Shown here piece by piece: positions 34,546-43,937 of a DNA stretch of 64,000 nt. The DNA comes from Sutcliffiella cohnii. GTDB taxonomy: Bacteria; Bacillota; Bacilli; Bacillales; Bacillaceae_I. How positions within the stretch are numbered: position 1 is the first letter of the stretch; every line of letters begins with the position of its first letter. The notes under the pieces were generated by a model, which made no database searches, was not told the DNA's origin, and saw only the letters and a list, made by a program, of their open reading frames with translations. Made by a program: the position numbers and the translations under genes. The DNA lies in the NCBI RefSeq assembly GCF_002250055.1, contig NZ_CP018866.1, forward strand, positions 1,542,501 to 1,606,500, read 5' to 3'.

Positions 34546-34799
34546 CTCCACGCTTATATTAAATGTCCATTTGCAAAGCATTTTCCATGCTTGCCAGTCC
34601 TCAATATTGCTAAAACCACTTTTTGCCCGATTGTATTCTATGAAAATTAGGGATAGCTAACTAATAAATCCATATTTTTTTAACATAATTAGTTATACCT
34701 CACTAAATTTTTATACGGAATCGGAAAAATTTAACTTCTCTCAGTGTGTTTGTTATCATGTGTATACAATTGGTATTTAAATGAAGGGAAAACAATCAA

Positions 34800-35360
34800 A
34801 TGAAAAGCGAAAAGGAAAAAATGTTGGCTGGAGAAATGTATGATCCTGCTGACCCTATTTTATTAAAAGAGCGTGAGGAAGCAAGGCGCAAAGTTAGAAT
34901 CTACAATCAAACGTTAGAAACGGAAGCGGAAAAGCGTACACAGATATTGAAGGAGTTACTCGGATCCACAGGAGAAAATGTTTATATGGAGCCTAATATC
35001 CGTTTTGACTACGGTTACAATACACACGTAGGTGAGAACTTTTTTGCGAACTTTGACTGTACGATATTAGATGTTTGTGAAGTTCGGTTCGGAGATAATT
35101 GTATGCTTGCACCAGGGGTACAGATCTACACAGCAACACATCCCTTGCATCCAGTAGAACGAAATACAGGAAAAGAATACGCAAAACCGATCAAATTTGG
35201 AAACAATGTGTGGATTGGCGGAAATGCAGTCATCAATCCTGGAATTACGGTAGGAGACAACGTCGTTATTGCATCCGGTGCAGTCGTCACGAAAGACATA
35301 CCAGACAACGTGGTAGTTGGCGGAAATCCTGCAAAAATTATTAAGCAGATTGAAATATAG
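34800..35360 (+). CDS. maa: Maltose/galactoside O-acetyltransferase (copy 1)
   Basis: This 186-residue enzyme has an N-terminal Mac domain ([18 protein letters not shown]) and a left-handed beta-helix with hexapeptide repeats ([27 protein letters not shown], and the catalytic His in ATHPLHP). It moves acetyl from acetyl-CoA to a sugar; a detoxifying role is usual. The sister protein at 41375-41935 differs at three residues or so. Confidence 0.9.
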   Translation: MKSEKEKMLAGEMYDPADPILLKEREEARRKVRIYNQTLETEAEKRTQILKELLGSTGENVYMEPNIRFDYGYNTHVGENFFANFDCTILDVCEVRFGDNCMLAPGVQIYTATHPLHPVERNTGKEYAKPIKFGNNVWIGGNAVINPGITVGDNVVIASGAVVTKDIPDNVVVGGNPAKIIKQIEI

Positions 35361-35421
35361 TGGACAGAGCGAGGGAATACCATTTTTTGGTGGGACGCGG
35401 AACCTGTCCCTCTGTCCCATA
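35361..35421. repeat. Dispersed inverted repeat (GTCCCTC family)
   Basis: GGACAGAG...CTCTGTCC arms around ATTTTTTGGTGGGACGCGG. It marks the junction between the maa copy and the ABC-permease fragment. Confidence 0.7.
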
Positions 35422-35424
35422 TTT

Positions 35425-35718
35425 TAGCTGGGTACGGGGGAATCACCATAGAAGATTTAGAGATTATTAGACAAATTCCAGGAGTGAAGATTGCGGCCCC
35501 AATTGCAAAAATTGGTTATCATCAAGGTGATTATCTAAATGTAGTTGCTAAGGATGCCGAACCTCGTGAATTTTACGAGGTAACTGTTCAAAAAATGGCT
35601 AATGACGGAATTAACGACTACGTCATCCGAGACTCTCATTTTATTTCTAACTACTATTCTCCTAAATTGGAAGAATCCTTACTTTATCAAACAAATTCCG
35701 ATACCTCCGACAGAACTG
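35425..35718 (+). pseudogene. Fragment of the FtsX-type permease gene
   Basis: Bases here match 29771-30099 of the permease gene closely (GGGGGAATCACCATAGAAG, then GCGGCCCCAATTGCAAAA), with an internal gap of about 36 bases near the end. It encodes only residues 82-190 or so. It looks like the start of a second copy of the 29.8-35.4 kb block, cut off by foreign DNA. Confidence 0.85.
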
Positions 35719-35760
35719 AAACATGGATGGGGTTAACAAACTAGAATTAACCGAAATTAA

Positions 35761-35889
35761 AGTAAAGGTAATCAATATGATACTAAACCAAGAAGACGGG
35801 ATTATGAGTTACATCCTGAAAAACTTAATGAGGATTTAATAAGTCTTGTAACTATGATTGAAGGAAACGAACCTACTATACCAAAATAA
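35761..35889 (+). pseudogene. Possible remnant of a small phage-like gene
   Basis: The frame from 35761 reads SKGNQYDTKPRRRDYELHPE and then KLNEDLISLVTMIEGNEPTIPK to the stop at 35887-35889. It has no start codon after the preceding stop, so it is a truncated or frameshifted piece. A weak hairpin, CAGGA-TTTC-TCCTG, follows. It lies just before an ArpU-type gene. Confidence 0.3.
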
Positions 35890-35945
35890 AAAAGCCAGGA
35901 TTTCTCCTGACCGACCTATTCTTATTTTACCATAAGGGAGGAATC

Positions 35946-36386
35946 TTGGTGGCACAATTATCCTTTAATTTACCTGAAATTGACCGTGAAGCAACTAAAA
36001 AAGCTGTAGAGAATTCGCTCGAAAAGTATCGTTTTTATTTACTATCTGTTCCGGAAGAGAAGATTCCTAGAATAACAGCTTCCTACTCATTAATTCCACC
36101 TTCAAACACCAATGCATTTTATTCCTCCACTGAACAAGTGGCTATTGAAAGAGTAGATCTAGAACGTGAAAGGTTAGAGTATATCGAACGGATTAGAAGA
36201 GCTGTTAATCGTTTAGGAACTAGGGAGAGGGAGTTAATTATTAAACGGTACCTGGAAGAGGATGAGGTTTATGATTATGAGATTTATAATGAATTAGGGA
36301 TGAGTGAAAGAAGGTATTATAGACTTAAAGGTAGAATATTTTATAAGCTAGCATTTATTTTAAAAATTGAAATTTACAAAGGATAA
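35946..36386 (+). CDS. ArpU-family phage late-gene regulator-like protein
   Basis: This 146-residue protein has IDREATKKAVENSLEKYRFYL at the start and an HTH-like LGTRERELIIKRYLEEDEVYDYEIYNELGMSERRYYRLK at the end, which is the pattern of ArpU-family (phage late-gene) regulators, a sigma-like region 4 fold. The start is TTG after AAGGGAGG. It is a phage piece in a block of foreign DNA inserted inside a duplicated module. Confidence 0.75.
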   Translation: MVAQLSFNLPEIDREATKKAVENSLEKYRFYLLSVPEEKIPRITASYSLIPPSNTNAFYSSTEQVAIERVDLERERLEYIERIRRAVNRLGTRERELIIKRYLEEDEVYDYEIYNELGMSERRYYRLKGRIFYKLAFILKIEIYKG

Positions 36387-36443
36387 GGACATCCCTTAGT
36401 GGATGTCTTTTAAGTTGTTATTTGAATATTGGAGGTTATGATA

Positions 36444-37070
36444 GTGTCAACAAAATTAAGGGAATATATTGCTATTGGTTGTTTGTTAGTAATAAACATT
36501 ACAGTATTTCTAGGGTTAATTGACTTACTTTTTCCTGATAATCCCACAATGACAGCTGGAGTCTTAGCTTTCATTGGTTCAATAATTGGAGGAGGACTAA
36601 CTCTTATGGGAGTAAGATGGACTTTAAAAAAACAGGCTAACGATAGATATATAATAGAATTTCCTAAGAAGAAACAGAGTTTAGATACTATTATAGATAA
36701 TTTAACAAAGATTAATAGGGAAGATCATTCATATGTATCTTATAATTTTGGTCCAAACGAATATGATTTAAGCAAGTTTCTTCGTGAACTTAAAATAACG
36801 GCTACTAATGTTGATGGAGTTGTTTACAACTCAATTGTTGATCTTGAAAAAACCTTTAAAGTTTATTTTGAACAAGTGGAATTATATAAAGAATATCAAA
36901 ATGTTCATCAAGTTGGTTGGACTCCTCTATTAACAGAGGAGTCTTATTTAAAACTGGAGCAATTAAAGGTTAAGTTAGTTTCCGATATTAGCGAAAAAAT
37001 AAAAGAGCTACAAGACTATGACTCTAAATTGGATACAAAATTCTTTAAAATTATGAATAAAGGCAGATAA
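36444..37070 (+). CDS. Membrane protein with a cytoplasmic helical domain
   Basis: This protein of about 208 residues has two close helices (about residues 8-28 and 39-57), a basic loop (RWTLKKQANDR) and a long soluble helical part (EKTFKVYFEQVELYKEY, KLEQLKVKLVSDISEKIKEL). GGAGG lies eight bases before the GTG at 36444, and earlier starts are too close to it. No family recognised. It may be phage or island cargo. Confidence 0.6.
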   Translation: MSTKLREYIAIGCLLVINITVFLGLIDLLFPDNPTMTAGVLAFIGSIIGGGLTLMGVRWTLKKQANDRYIIEFPKKKQSLDTIIDNLTKINREDHSYVSYNFGPNEYDLSKFLRELKITATNVDGVVYNSIVDLEKTFKVYFEQVELYKEYQNVHQVGWTPLLTEESYLKLEQLKVKLVSDISEKIKELQDYDSKLDTKFFKIMNKGR

Positions 37071-37372
37071 TTGTCAGACTTATGGCAGAGAGAAGGCAGA
37101 GCATTTGGTTTTAAAGGTGCTAATATGGTATTAACGAAATATATCGAAAGGCGCTTTTCTTGAATTTGTGGAAGAGCACTTTTTATCACTACAGATTGAA
37201 ACAATAAACGGCGTAATAAATCATAAATGAATTTCATGAAACATTCCATTAAAATAAATCTATTAAAATTATGGAAAAAATTTACTAGGTATATATTAAC
37301 AATATGTTTAATGTATGTTATTGTTTTGGAAGGGTTTTCTTTTTTAACTATTTTAATAGGAGGTAAATTTAA
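37071..37372. other. Intergenic stretch without a supported gene
   Basis: No frame or structure is convincing. Some lines (AAAGGCGCTTTTC, AACGGCGTAATAAATC) look like worn coding DNA. A GGAGG site near its end belongs to the matrixin-type gene. Confidence 0.4.
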
Positions 37373-37897
37373 TTGAAGTACAAAAAGTCAATATTAGCTT
37401 TAATCTGTTTATTATTATTATTAGCCCCTTTATCTTCAGTAAATGCTTATGTATTACAGGGGAATAGCTTTCAACATCCAACTGCTCTAAGGTATTACAT
37501 TGATTCCTCAGTCCTAAATAAAAACTATGGTGGATATGCAGTTACTGGTGGGAATACTTGGAATTATTCTCCTGTAGTTCAATCTTCTAGAAGTACCTCA
37601 AAAATACAGTCAAATGTTGTATGGCGGTATTCTAATACAGACAGAGGGAGAACTGTAGCTACAGCTTTTTATTATGTGCAAAAAAACCAACCCCCAGTAG
37701 ATATATATTTTTGGAGAGGATTTGATGGTTTGAGTCACAGTAATAAAAATGAAACTGCTGTACATGAATATGGTCATGCTTTGGGATTGGGTCATGAAGA
37801 CACAAAACAATCTGTTATGGTATCAGAAGGATTTAATGGTACCCATATGCCGTATGTAGATGATTACAATGGTCTCGAAGCATTATATAGGAGGTAG
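37373..37897 (+). CDS. Secreted matrixin-type metalloprotease
   Basis: This 174-residue protein has a signal peptide (residues 1-25, ending SSVNA). The zinc site is HEYGHALGLGH (HExxHxxGxxH) at about residues 131-141, followed by SVMV as Met-turn. The size and motif fit a matrixin-like peptidase of the metzincin clan. The start is TTG with AGGAGG upstream. It sits nine bases before a membrane-anchored partner of unknown function and inside the inserted block, so it is probably island cargo. Confidence 0.85.
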   Translation: MKYKKSILALICLLLLLAPLSSVNAYVLQGNSFQHPTALRYYIDSSVLNKNYGGYAVTGGNTWNYSPVVQSSRSTSKIQSNVVWRYSNTDRGRTVATAFYYVQKNQPPVDIYFWRGFDGLSHSNKNETAVHEYGHALGLGHEDTKQSVMVSEGFNGTHMPYVDDYNGLEALYRR

Positions 37898-37906
37898 AGG
37901 AAAATT

Positions 37907-38497
37907 ATGAGGTATAAGAAGATTATATTATTATTGCTATTATTACCAATTACTTTTGGTGGAATTTATACATTTAATAGTCTCTCGCCAGATAAAAAGA
38001 TTATTATTCATGGAAAGACAATTCCTTATGATGATTTTGCTCATATGGAGAATGAAACACAACTTGTAGTAATTGGGAAAAAAATAAAAACAAGTGAAAC
38101 AATTATAACAGAGGATCCAGAAGTAGATAGGATTATAGATGCATATAGTATTGCAGATTTTAAAATTAGTAAAGTAATAAATAATAAAACTAATAAAGAA
38201 TTAAAGAGTAGTGATGTAATAAAGGTGCTAGAACTGAGTGCTTCTCAAAAAAACGCCCTTGGAGTTACAACAACGTTTCAATATGAGGATTATGAAGCAT
38301 TAGAAGAAAATAAAAAGTTTATTCTTTATTTAGATGAAAGTAAGTCGGATCCAGGAGTTTATATTATCGGCGCAGTCAATTATGGGAAAATACCTTTAGA
38401 AACTGCAGAAAAGGTTAAACATGATAAAGAAAAGATTATAGGTATCCATAATCAAGCTAAAGCAAAATACAGAAAAGAAATTAATAGTTTAAAATAA
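37907..38497 (+). CDS. Secreted or membrane-anchored protein following the metalloprotease
   Basis: This 196-residue protein has an N-terminal signal anchor (residues 4-20), then a soluble domain with VVIGKKIKTSETII, DFKISKVINNKT and KKFILYLDESKSDPGVYII. That pattern of beta strands is frequent in unnamed Bacillus extracellular proteins. The gene begins nine bases after the protease stop with GGAGG, so they form an operon. It could be the inhibitor or partner of the protease; that is a guess. Confidence 0.7.
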   Translation: MRYKKIILLLLLLPITFGGIYTFNSLSPDKKIIIHGKTIPYDDFAHMENETQLVVIGKKIKTSETIITEDPEVDRIIDAYSIADFKISKVINNKTNKELKSSDVIKVLELSASQKNALGVTTTFQYEDYEALEENKKFILYLDESKSDPGVYIIGAVNYGKIPLETAEKVKHDKEKIIGIHNQAKAKYRKEINSLK

Positions 38498-38555
38498 TAC
38501 TATAAATAGTTCAATATGAAAACCCTACTATACACTCCTTTTTTAATAAGTCATT

Positions 38556-38580
38556 AGCATCCTTTGAGGGTGCTTTTTTC
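38556..38580 (+). terminator. Intrinsic terminator
   Basis: AGCATCC-TTTGA-GGGTGCT followed by TTTTTC ends the metalloprotease operon. The bases from here to 38848 hold no gene that I can support. Confidence 0.85.
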
Positions 38581-38848
38581 AAAGGAATTTATCTCCTTTT
38601 GTCGAAATAACATTTAATAGAGACTCGGAAATTTAATAAAGGCTCCTGTGTCTTTTGGGGGATGAAAGCGGAATTTAAGAGGTAGTGTTGGAATTTTCAT
38701 AACCATTTTCAAAAAAATGCATGCCAAATAATCCATCTATTGTGAATTTTTTAAAAAATGTGTTTTAACATGGATTTATAAGGACAAAAACCCTTTGATG
38801 GTTGGGTGAAGAGTTGAATAATTCTTCTTTTTTGTTTCCTTTATCCAC

Positions 38849-38873
38849 GCATCGGCATGCTGGCACATGCCGA
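38849..38873. repeat. Perfect inverted repeat near the end of the dead insertion element
   Basis: CATCGGCAT and ATGCCGATG form a nine-base-pair stem with a seven-base loop, 45 bases beyond the transposase stop. It is probably the transcription terminator or part of the element end. Confidence 0.6.
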
Positions 38874-38916
38874 TGATATATGACCTTATATTCCAATGCC
38901 TAGAACTAAGCCCTCT

Positions 38917-40403
38917 TTAATCCTCTAATTGATAATCAATCTTTTGACGTTTGATACAACGCTCGACCCCAGTTCGTAAGGAGTAGCGCTTATACCATTC
39001 CTTACTGTCACGTTTGACCCGAGGAAAAAGACGGGGATTATCCTTTGTTGATGTGTAAAAGGTTCTCCCGGTTGATTCTGAACAGGGGGTTGGACATTGC
39101 CATTTCCCGACTACAGCTGGACACCGCCATTTACGTCGATATCGTTTTTTATCTACTCCCCAATCAAGCATTTTTCGTCCGATGGGTCAGATAGGTACAC
39201 CGTCTAAATTAATATCCATTTCATTGTAAGTGATCTGTTTAGAACGTCTAGCATTAAGATCAATAATGGCAGACACATCATAGTGTTCTAACATTTGATA
39301 GATTGGAAAAGCATCGAAAGCAGAGTCCAAAATGACTTCGCTGAATTTCCAATCCAGATACCAGTGTAAAAGTTCATGATAGGTACTTACAAACAAGACG
39401 GAATCATGCTTACTGGCCTGATACATTCTAGGATAAATCGGTAAATTATACGGACTATCTGAGGCAGTTATCATAAATAGATTTCGTCCAAAATAGTACT
39501 TTTCTATAGAACTATCCCAGCCCCAATCGGCATCTGGATCGGCGAATTGTCGTTTACATTGGCACTTCCAATTCCCTTGTTTCCGGCAGTCACAGAGAAA
39601 TTTTCCGTAATGTCGACCACCGGTTTTAACAGGAGTGCCGTCAGCTAAAATACTAAGCGCTTGTGTATCACCTAATAATCCAGTTCTTGCAGATTTGATT
39701 ATGAAAAGGGATTGAAAGAGAATCTGCAGCTGATCATGCGCCTTCGAAGTATACTGAATTTCCTTGTTTTTTAAGGCGCGATCAACCAGTTTTCTCAATA
39801 TACTTGGATTTTTAGGGTCCAGCTTTTGATTTTTCTTTCCTTTTTTCTAGGCTTTTTAAGCTTCCGTTTACTACGTTTAGAAAGATGCGGAGATGAATGA
39901 ATCCAAAGGCGCTTAAAAAAGTCATAAAACGTCCCAACACCAGGAACATCATCCGGTGAAAACCCACTAAGAATGGCAAAGATGAGATTCGTTTTTAAGG
40001 TAAAAACCCATTTATCTACACTAGTTTCTTTTTGGAAGTGCATAAGCAATAAACTTCGAAGCATATCACATGGGTTACGCGGCTTTCTACCTCTTGGGTT
40101 AGAGGAATATCGATTTTCCATTAGGCTGGCTGTATCCGTTAAATCTATTAAGGAACACCAAACAATTTGGTTAGAGTAAAAGTCCTTTAAAAACTCTTTA
40201 CTATGGTAGTGAATAGTTAGTTGGTCAACTACAAATTTTAGATATGCTTCATGATTTCGAACATTATTCAACATAAGAATTCCCCCTATAATTGGTACTA
40301 AAAAATGCCTATACTCAATTATAAGAGGAACGCACGTTTGCCAAGGCGGAAAATTTGTTCGTATCCTCGTTTGGGGGTGTAACAATAAAAAAGCCCTAGT
40401 CAA
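38917..40403 (-). pseudogene. Broken DDE transposase gene of an insertion sequence
   Basis: Three pieces belong to one transposase: an N-terminal part (40403 to about 39795) with a FDFFKRLW block, a middle part (39798-39187) in another frame with DGTPVKTGGRHYGKF and FSEVILDSAFDAFPIYQML (candidate acidic residues), and a C-terminal part (39171-38917) separated by an in-frame TGA at 39187-39189. A basic Cys-rich region (CDCRKQGNWKCQCKRQF) suggests the IS1182/IS4-like DDE group, but I do not fix the family. One frameshift and one nonsense change make it inactive. A terminator-like AGCTCTAGTC-TTTT-GACTAGGGCT sits just beyond its start. Confidence 0.75.
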
Positions 40404-40470
40404 AAGACTAGAGCTGGTGCGGGAAATTAATTTCCGAGAATCTATTTTTTAACAGTGAGGTGAAGGATTC

Positions 40471-40866
40471 GTGAAAAGATACTGTTTTATTATGTTTATG
40501 ATTTCTATTATCGCTGGTTGCAGCCAAGAAAATAATGGTGCTTTTTATCCAGCTTCTATTCATGAAAAAGAAGTGTCATCTATTGAAATTTTTGATTCCA
40601 GTACAAATGACTCTTTAATAGAGTATTTTGAGGCTCCGGAAAAGCAAGTAATAAGTAAGGTGATTGAAAGTGCAGAGCAGATCGATTATATAGAAGATAG
40701 CTTCGAATATAAGGTGGAAGTAAAGTTTGGAGATAAAAGTACGGAAGATTATTGGTTTAACTTTAGCGAAAATCGTTTTGAAAAAGGAGATCAACATTAC
40801 AACATCGATACCGACTATCAGAAAGATATTCAAAAAATTTTAAGTCGACTAGAAAGTGAAGATTAA
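40471..40866 (+). CDS. Small lipoprotein (duplication copy 2)
   Basis: This 131-residue protein has a lipobox IIAGCSQE and is homologous along its length to the copy at 33674-34069. Changes cluster at the N-terminus and at a few surface-like positions (FDSSTNDSLIEY vs FDADTNEFLIEY). The start is GTG, eight bases after GAGGTGAAGG. It follows directly on the dead transposase. Confidence 0.75.
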   Translation: MKRYCFIMFMISIIAGCSQENNGAFYPASIHEKEVSSIEIFDSSTNDSLIEYFEAPEKQVISKVIESAEQIDYIEDSFEYKVEVKFGDKSTEDYWFNFSENRFEKGDQHYNIDTDYQKDIQKILSRLESED

Positions 40867-40896
40867 ATGTTTGTTCACATGAAGAAAGGGGGAGGA

Positions 40897-41055
40897 ATGG
40901 TGCATAACATTATTGACAATGAACGAGAAGGTCACGAATGGCTACTAGTACTAGTTGTTATAGCCTCATTTCTAACATTTAGGAAGATCAATAAACTGGA
41001 AAAATATAAGAGCAAACTTTATGGGAGGTTTAAGTTTTTCTCTCGCCATTTATAA
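40897..41055 (+). CDS. Small membrane protein (duplication copy 2)
   Basis: This 52-residue protein is nearly identical to the one at 34103-34258 (MVHNIIDNEREGHEW..FSRHL). The ATG at 40897 is followed by an in-frame GTG that equals the start of copy 1. AAAGGGGGAGG precedes it. Confidence 0.7.
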   Translation: MVHNIIDNEREGHEWLLVLVVIASFLTFRKINKLEKYKSKLYGRFKFFSRHL

Positions 41056-41070
41056 AATAGCGAGGATGGA

Positions 41071-41225
41071 GTTCGGTGATAAATAAAAGCCGGTCGTTGA
41101 TAAATAAAACGGGTTCGGTGATAAATAAACGGTGGTCGTTGATAAATAAACTGGGTTCGGTGATAAATAAACCGGGTTCGGTGATAAATAAACGCTGGTC
41201 GTTGATAAATAAACCGAGTTCAGTG
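41071..41225. repeat. Array of about 21-bp units (GATAAATAAA type)
   Basis: Seven units alternate between GTTCGGTGATAAATAAA and GGTCGTTGATAAATAAA, each with a short variable spacer. It lies at the same place as the array in the first duplicate (34274-34545), but is shorter and lacks the GTTAAATAAA half, so arrays change length and type quickly. Confidence 0.85.
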
Positions 41226-41374
41226 TTAGTAAAATCTCCGTTCATACATAGAATCAATTAGTTTTCCTTGTTTTACAGAATTGGACAACTTTACCTTAGC
41301 TGAATGAGTCTGTTATCCTGTACATACAAGTTTTTGCACCGCTATCATGAACTTCGAAGGGATGAAACGATCAA

Positions 41375-41935
41375 ATGAAAAGCGAAAAGCAAAAAATGTT
41401 GGCTGGAGAAATGTATGATCCTGCTGACCCTATTTTATTAAAAGAGCGTGAGGAAGCAAGGCGTAAAGTTAGGATTTACAATCAAACATTAGAGACGGAA
41501 GCGGAAAAGCGTACACAGTTATTGAAGGAGTTACTCGGATCCACAGGAGAAAATGTTTATATGGAGCCTAATATCCGTTTTGACTACGGATACAATACAC
41601 ACGTAGGTGAGAACTTTTTTGCGAACTTTGACTGTACAATATTAGATGTTTGTGAAGTACGGTTCGGGGATAATTGTATGCTTGCACCAGGGGTACAGAT
41701 CTACACAGCAACCCATCCACTGCATCCAGTTGAACGAAATACAGGGAAAGAATATGCAAAACCAATCAAATTTGGAAACAATGTATGGATTGGCGGAAAT
41801 GCAGTTATCAATCCTGGAATTACAGTAGGAGACAACGTCGTAATTGCATCCGGTGCAGTCGTCACGAAGGACATACCAGACAACGTGGTAGTTGGCGGAA
41901 ATCCTGCAAAAATTATTAAGCAGATTGAATTATAG
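41375..41935 (+). CDS. maa: Maltose/galactoside O-acetyltransferase (copy 2)
   Basis: This 186-residue hexapeptide acetyltransferase is almost identical to the one at 34800-35360. The differences are Gln6 for Glu, Leu for Ile in TQLLKE, and the last residue Leu for Ile. The promoter regions differ, so the two may be expressed differently. The near identity against the drifted lipoproteins suggests recent gene conversion or strong constraint. Confidence 0.9.
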   Translation: MKSEKQKMLAGEMYDPADPILLKEREEARRKVRIYNQTLETEAEKRTQLLKELLGSTGENVYMEPNIRFDYGYNTHVGENFFANFDCTILDVCEVRFGDNCMLAPGVQIYTATHPLHPVERNTGKEYAKPIKFGNNVWIGGNAVINPGITVGDNVVIASGAVVTKDIPDNVVVGGNPAKIIKQIEL

Positions 41936-42017
41936 TAGACAGAGGGAGAGAATACCATTTTTTGGTGGGACGCGGAACCTGTCCCTCTGTCCACGGTATC
42001 TGTCCCTCTGTCCCACC
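41936..42017. repeat. Dispersed inverted repeat (GTCCCTC family)
   Basis: GACAGAGGGA and TCCCTCTGTC form ten-base-pair arms around ATTTTTTGGTGGGACGCGG, with a further half repeat after. It lies between maa copy 2 and the convergent copD gene and can end both. Confidence 0.75.
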
Positions 42018-42019
42018 AT

Positions 42020-43105
42020 TTAACGTAATACAACTGAAACCATTAACATAATGTAAGCACTTAATACAAATAAGCAACTAAAAAAGAAAGATGCTAGATG
42101 GGATGCTTTCTTGTATGTTAAAATCATTAATCCCAAAAATAATAGGGCTATAAAAAAGAAACAAACTGTATAAGCATTTACAGCAAAGCCGACTGATTGA
42201 ACCCCATCGATGATTGTTCCGTGAAATAAACGAAACAGGGGTGAAATCGTTTCATTCGTTAACGAGCTTACTTGAGGCGCTTGTTGTGTATAGACAGCCG
42301 TTATTGCAAATATGATGAATAAGAGTAAACTTTCTAAACGAACCCATGGAAGTGGATTGAACCTATCATCTTTTCTCAGTTTATATTTTACAATAACCCC
42401 ATTTATGAGTGCATAGAAAAGAACTGGCAATAGAAATAAATGCTTCACTAACAATCCTTGCCCGTAAGAAATTGTCCACGACTTTACATATCCATCCGTT
42501 AGAATATCCGACATTACGATCCCACTTAAAAAAGTAGCTGTCAAACAGCCAAACGCCACAAGAGAAAACCAGTCCAAAAATGCAAGCCAATTTTGATTAT
42601 TTTTAGAAAACAGAGCGATAATAAGCAAAATCCCAACCCAAACGCTTGCAGCTAGTAAGTGAATAAAATCACTAATAATTCCTAAGCTCGGTTGCATAGC
42701 GCCAGCGTGGCTAGACCAAGCGACTGTTAAAATAATCCCGAGAGTTAAAAGTGTACCGATATAAGCAAAACTTTTCTTTTCAGTAGAATACGTAAAAATA
42801 ATGAAAAGCACTAAAAATATAGATGCTAGTAAAGTGAAGCTCCAGGCAACTCCGACTGTGTAAGAAGTCAGTACTAGTGTAAAGGATTCCATCAGTCCCA
42901 GGCGTGGAGCGATATAAAGTACGATATCTAATACTGAAAAGAAAGCACAAACTGGTATGAAAATGGCACTAATAAGCATGAGGCGCTTTGAAAAATGAAT
43001 GTCAGGACGGTATCGGTTAGGGACTAGTAAAAGGATAAAGCTTCCCACTAAAACCGATACCGAAAAGTATAAAAGAACCTGACTAATAATGTTTAGGAAA
43101 CTCAT
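42020..43105 (-). CDS. CopD-family copper resistance membrane protein
   Basis: This 361-residue protein has eight or more helices. The C-terminal half has the CopD/YcnJ layout, with HAGAMQPSLGIISDFIHLLAASVWVGIL containing two His in membrane helices that bind copper. It probably moves copper across the membrane together with the CopC-type protein encoded just upstream. Start ATG, four bases after the CopC stop. Confidence 0.85.
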   Translation of the reverse strand: MSFLNIISQVLLYFSVSVLVGSFILLLVPNRYRPDIHFSKRLMLISAIFIPVCAFFSVLDIVLYIAPRLGLMESFTLVLTSYTVGVAWSFTLLASIFLVLFIIFTYSTEKKSFAYIGTLLTLGIILTVAWSSHAGAMQPSLGIISDFIHLLAASVWVGILLIIALFSKNNQNWLAFLDWFSLVAFGCLTATFLSGIVMSDILTDGYVKSWTISYGQGLLVKHLFLLPVLFYALINGVIVKYKLRKDDRFNPLPWVRLESLLLFIIFAITAVYTQQAPQVSSLTNETISPLFRLFHGTIIDGVQSVGFAVNAYTVCFFFIALLFLGLMILTYKKASHLASFFFSCLFVLSAYIMLMVSVVLR

Positions 43106-43108
43106 CTA

Positions 43109-43690
43109 TTATTTCCTTTTTTTAGCGAGAAAAAAGAATCCACCAGCAATAATAGCTACTAAAAGTACAATTAGAATAATCATCATAGAAGAAGAACCCT
43201 CGTTTGCTTCGTCAGCAGCAATCTCTTCTTCTGTTTCTGCAACATCTTGGTCTGTTGCCTCATCAGTTGTTTCCGGCGTTTCTGCTGGATCTTCTGTTAT
43301 TTCTTCTTGCTCTTCCACTTCAGGTTCTGCAACTGGGGCATTTACTGTAAAGGAAAAAGAACCTTCTAACGGATGACCGTCTGCGCTAATAACGCTCCAA
43401 TTAACATCGTAATCGCCATTTTCAAGTGGAGATGCTAGTGTACCAGTTAACATATTTTCTTCAATAATATGGTCCTGAACCTCAACCGTTTCTCCCGCAG
43501 TAGTTGCTAGGTCAATGTAGCTACCTTGTTCAATATTTCCGTCAAATTCAAGAACAATTTCTTGTAAGGACTCTGTGAGTACTTCTCCATCTGAAGGGTT
43601 GGAGCCTACAAAATGTGAATGAGCTAGCACCATTTTTGACATCGTCAATACTAGCAAAACAGTTGTTGCTATTGTAATAATTCGTTTCAT
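43109..43690 (-). CDS. CopC-domain copper-binding protein with a C-terminal membrane anchor
   Basis: This 193-residue protein has a signal peptide (residues 1-23) and the mature N-terminal HSHFVGSNPSDGEVL with the copper-binding His. The fold ends in SADGHPLEGSFSFTV (second copper His), followed by an acidic Glu/Thr-rich linker (residues 122-165) and a C-terminal helix with KKRK. It sits outside the membrane and hands copper to the CopD protein, which starts four bases on. Ribosome site AGGAGG. Confidence 0.9.
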   Translation of the reverse strand: MKRIITIATTVLLVLTMSKMVLAHSHFVGSNPSDGEVLTESLQEIVLEFDGNIEQGSYIDLATTAGETVEVQDHIIEENMLTGTLASPLENGDYDVNWSVISADGHPLEGSFSFTVNAPVAEPEVEEQEEITEDPAETPETTDEATDQDVAETEEEIAADEANEGSSSMMIILIVLLVAIIAGGFFFLAKKRK

Positions 43691-43937
43691 CCTTAATTCC
43701 TCCTAAAATTTCCTACTATTAATTATTGGATTTTAAATAATAAGTTAACCTCATCGATTGTACGATTATTAATACTTTTTACTATTGGTACACTGTATAA
43801 CTTGTAAACGGGGCGAGGATCTCCTTATCATTCATTTCGTTTTTTAGTATATAAAGAGAATGTGAAGTGGCTGTGAATATTTTTTATCGGTTGAATGAAC
43901 ATAGGTAGGGACGAGAATCTATTTCTCTATTCAATGA

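Larger units (their letters stand above)
33690..35415 (+). repeat. Segmental duplication, copy 1
   Basis: This segment (lipoprotein, small membrane gene, repeat array, acetyltransferase, GTCCCTC repeat) is repeated in the same order at 40487-41990. The acetyltransferase genes and the small membrane gene are nearly identical; the lipoprotein genes have drifted more, and the repeat arrays differ in length and type. Confidence 0.85.
40487..41990 (+). repeat. Segmental duplication, copy 2
   Basis: Same gene order as at 33690-35415: lipoprotein, small membrane gene, repeat array, acetyltransferase, GTCCCTC repeat. Copy 2 is preceded by the dead transposase instead of the ABC-linked membrane gene. 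Confidence 0.85.

Noticed and set aside
35067..35449. Minus-strand open frames within the acetyltransferase region
   Set aside because: They are shadows of the maa gene, rich in Cys and Ser from reverse reading, and the plus-strand frame is a clear enzyme.
36429..36443. TTG/ATG starts upstream of the membrane protein gene at 36444
   Set aside because: They overlap or touch the GGAGG site; the GTG at 36444 has a normal eight-base spacing.
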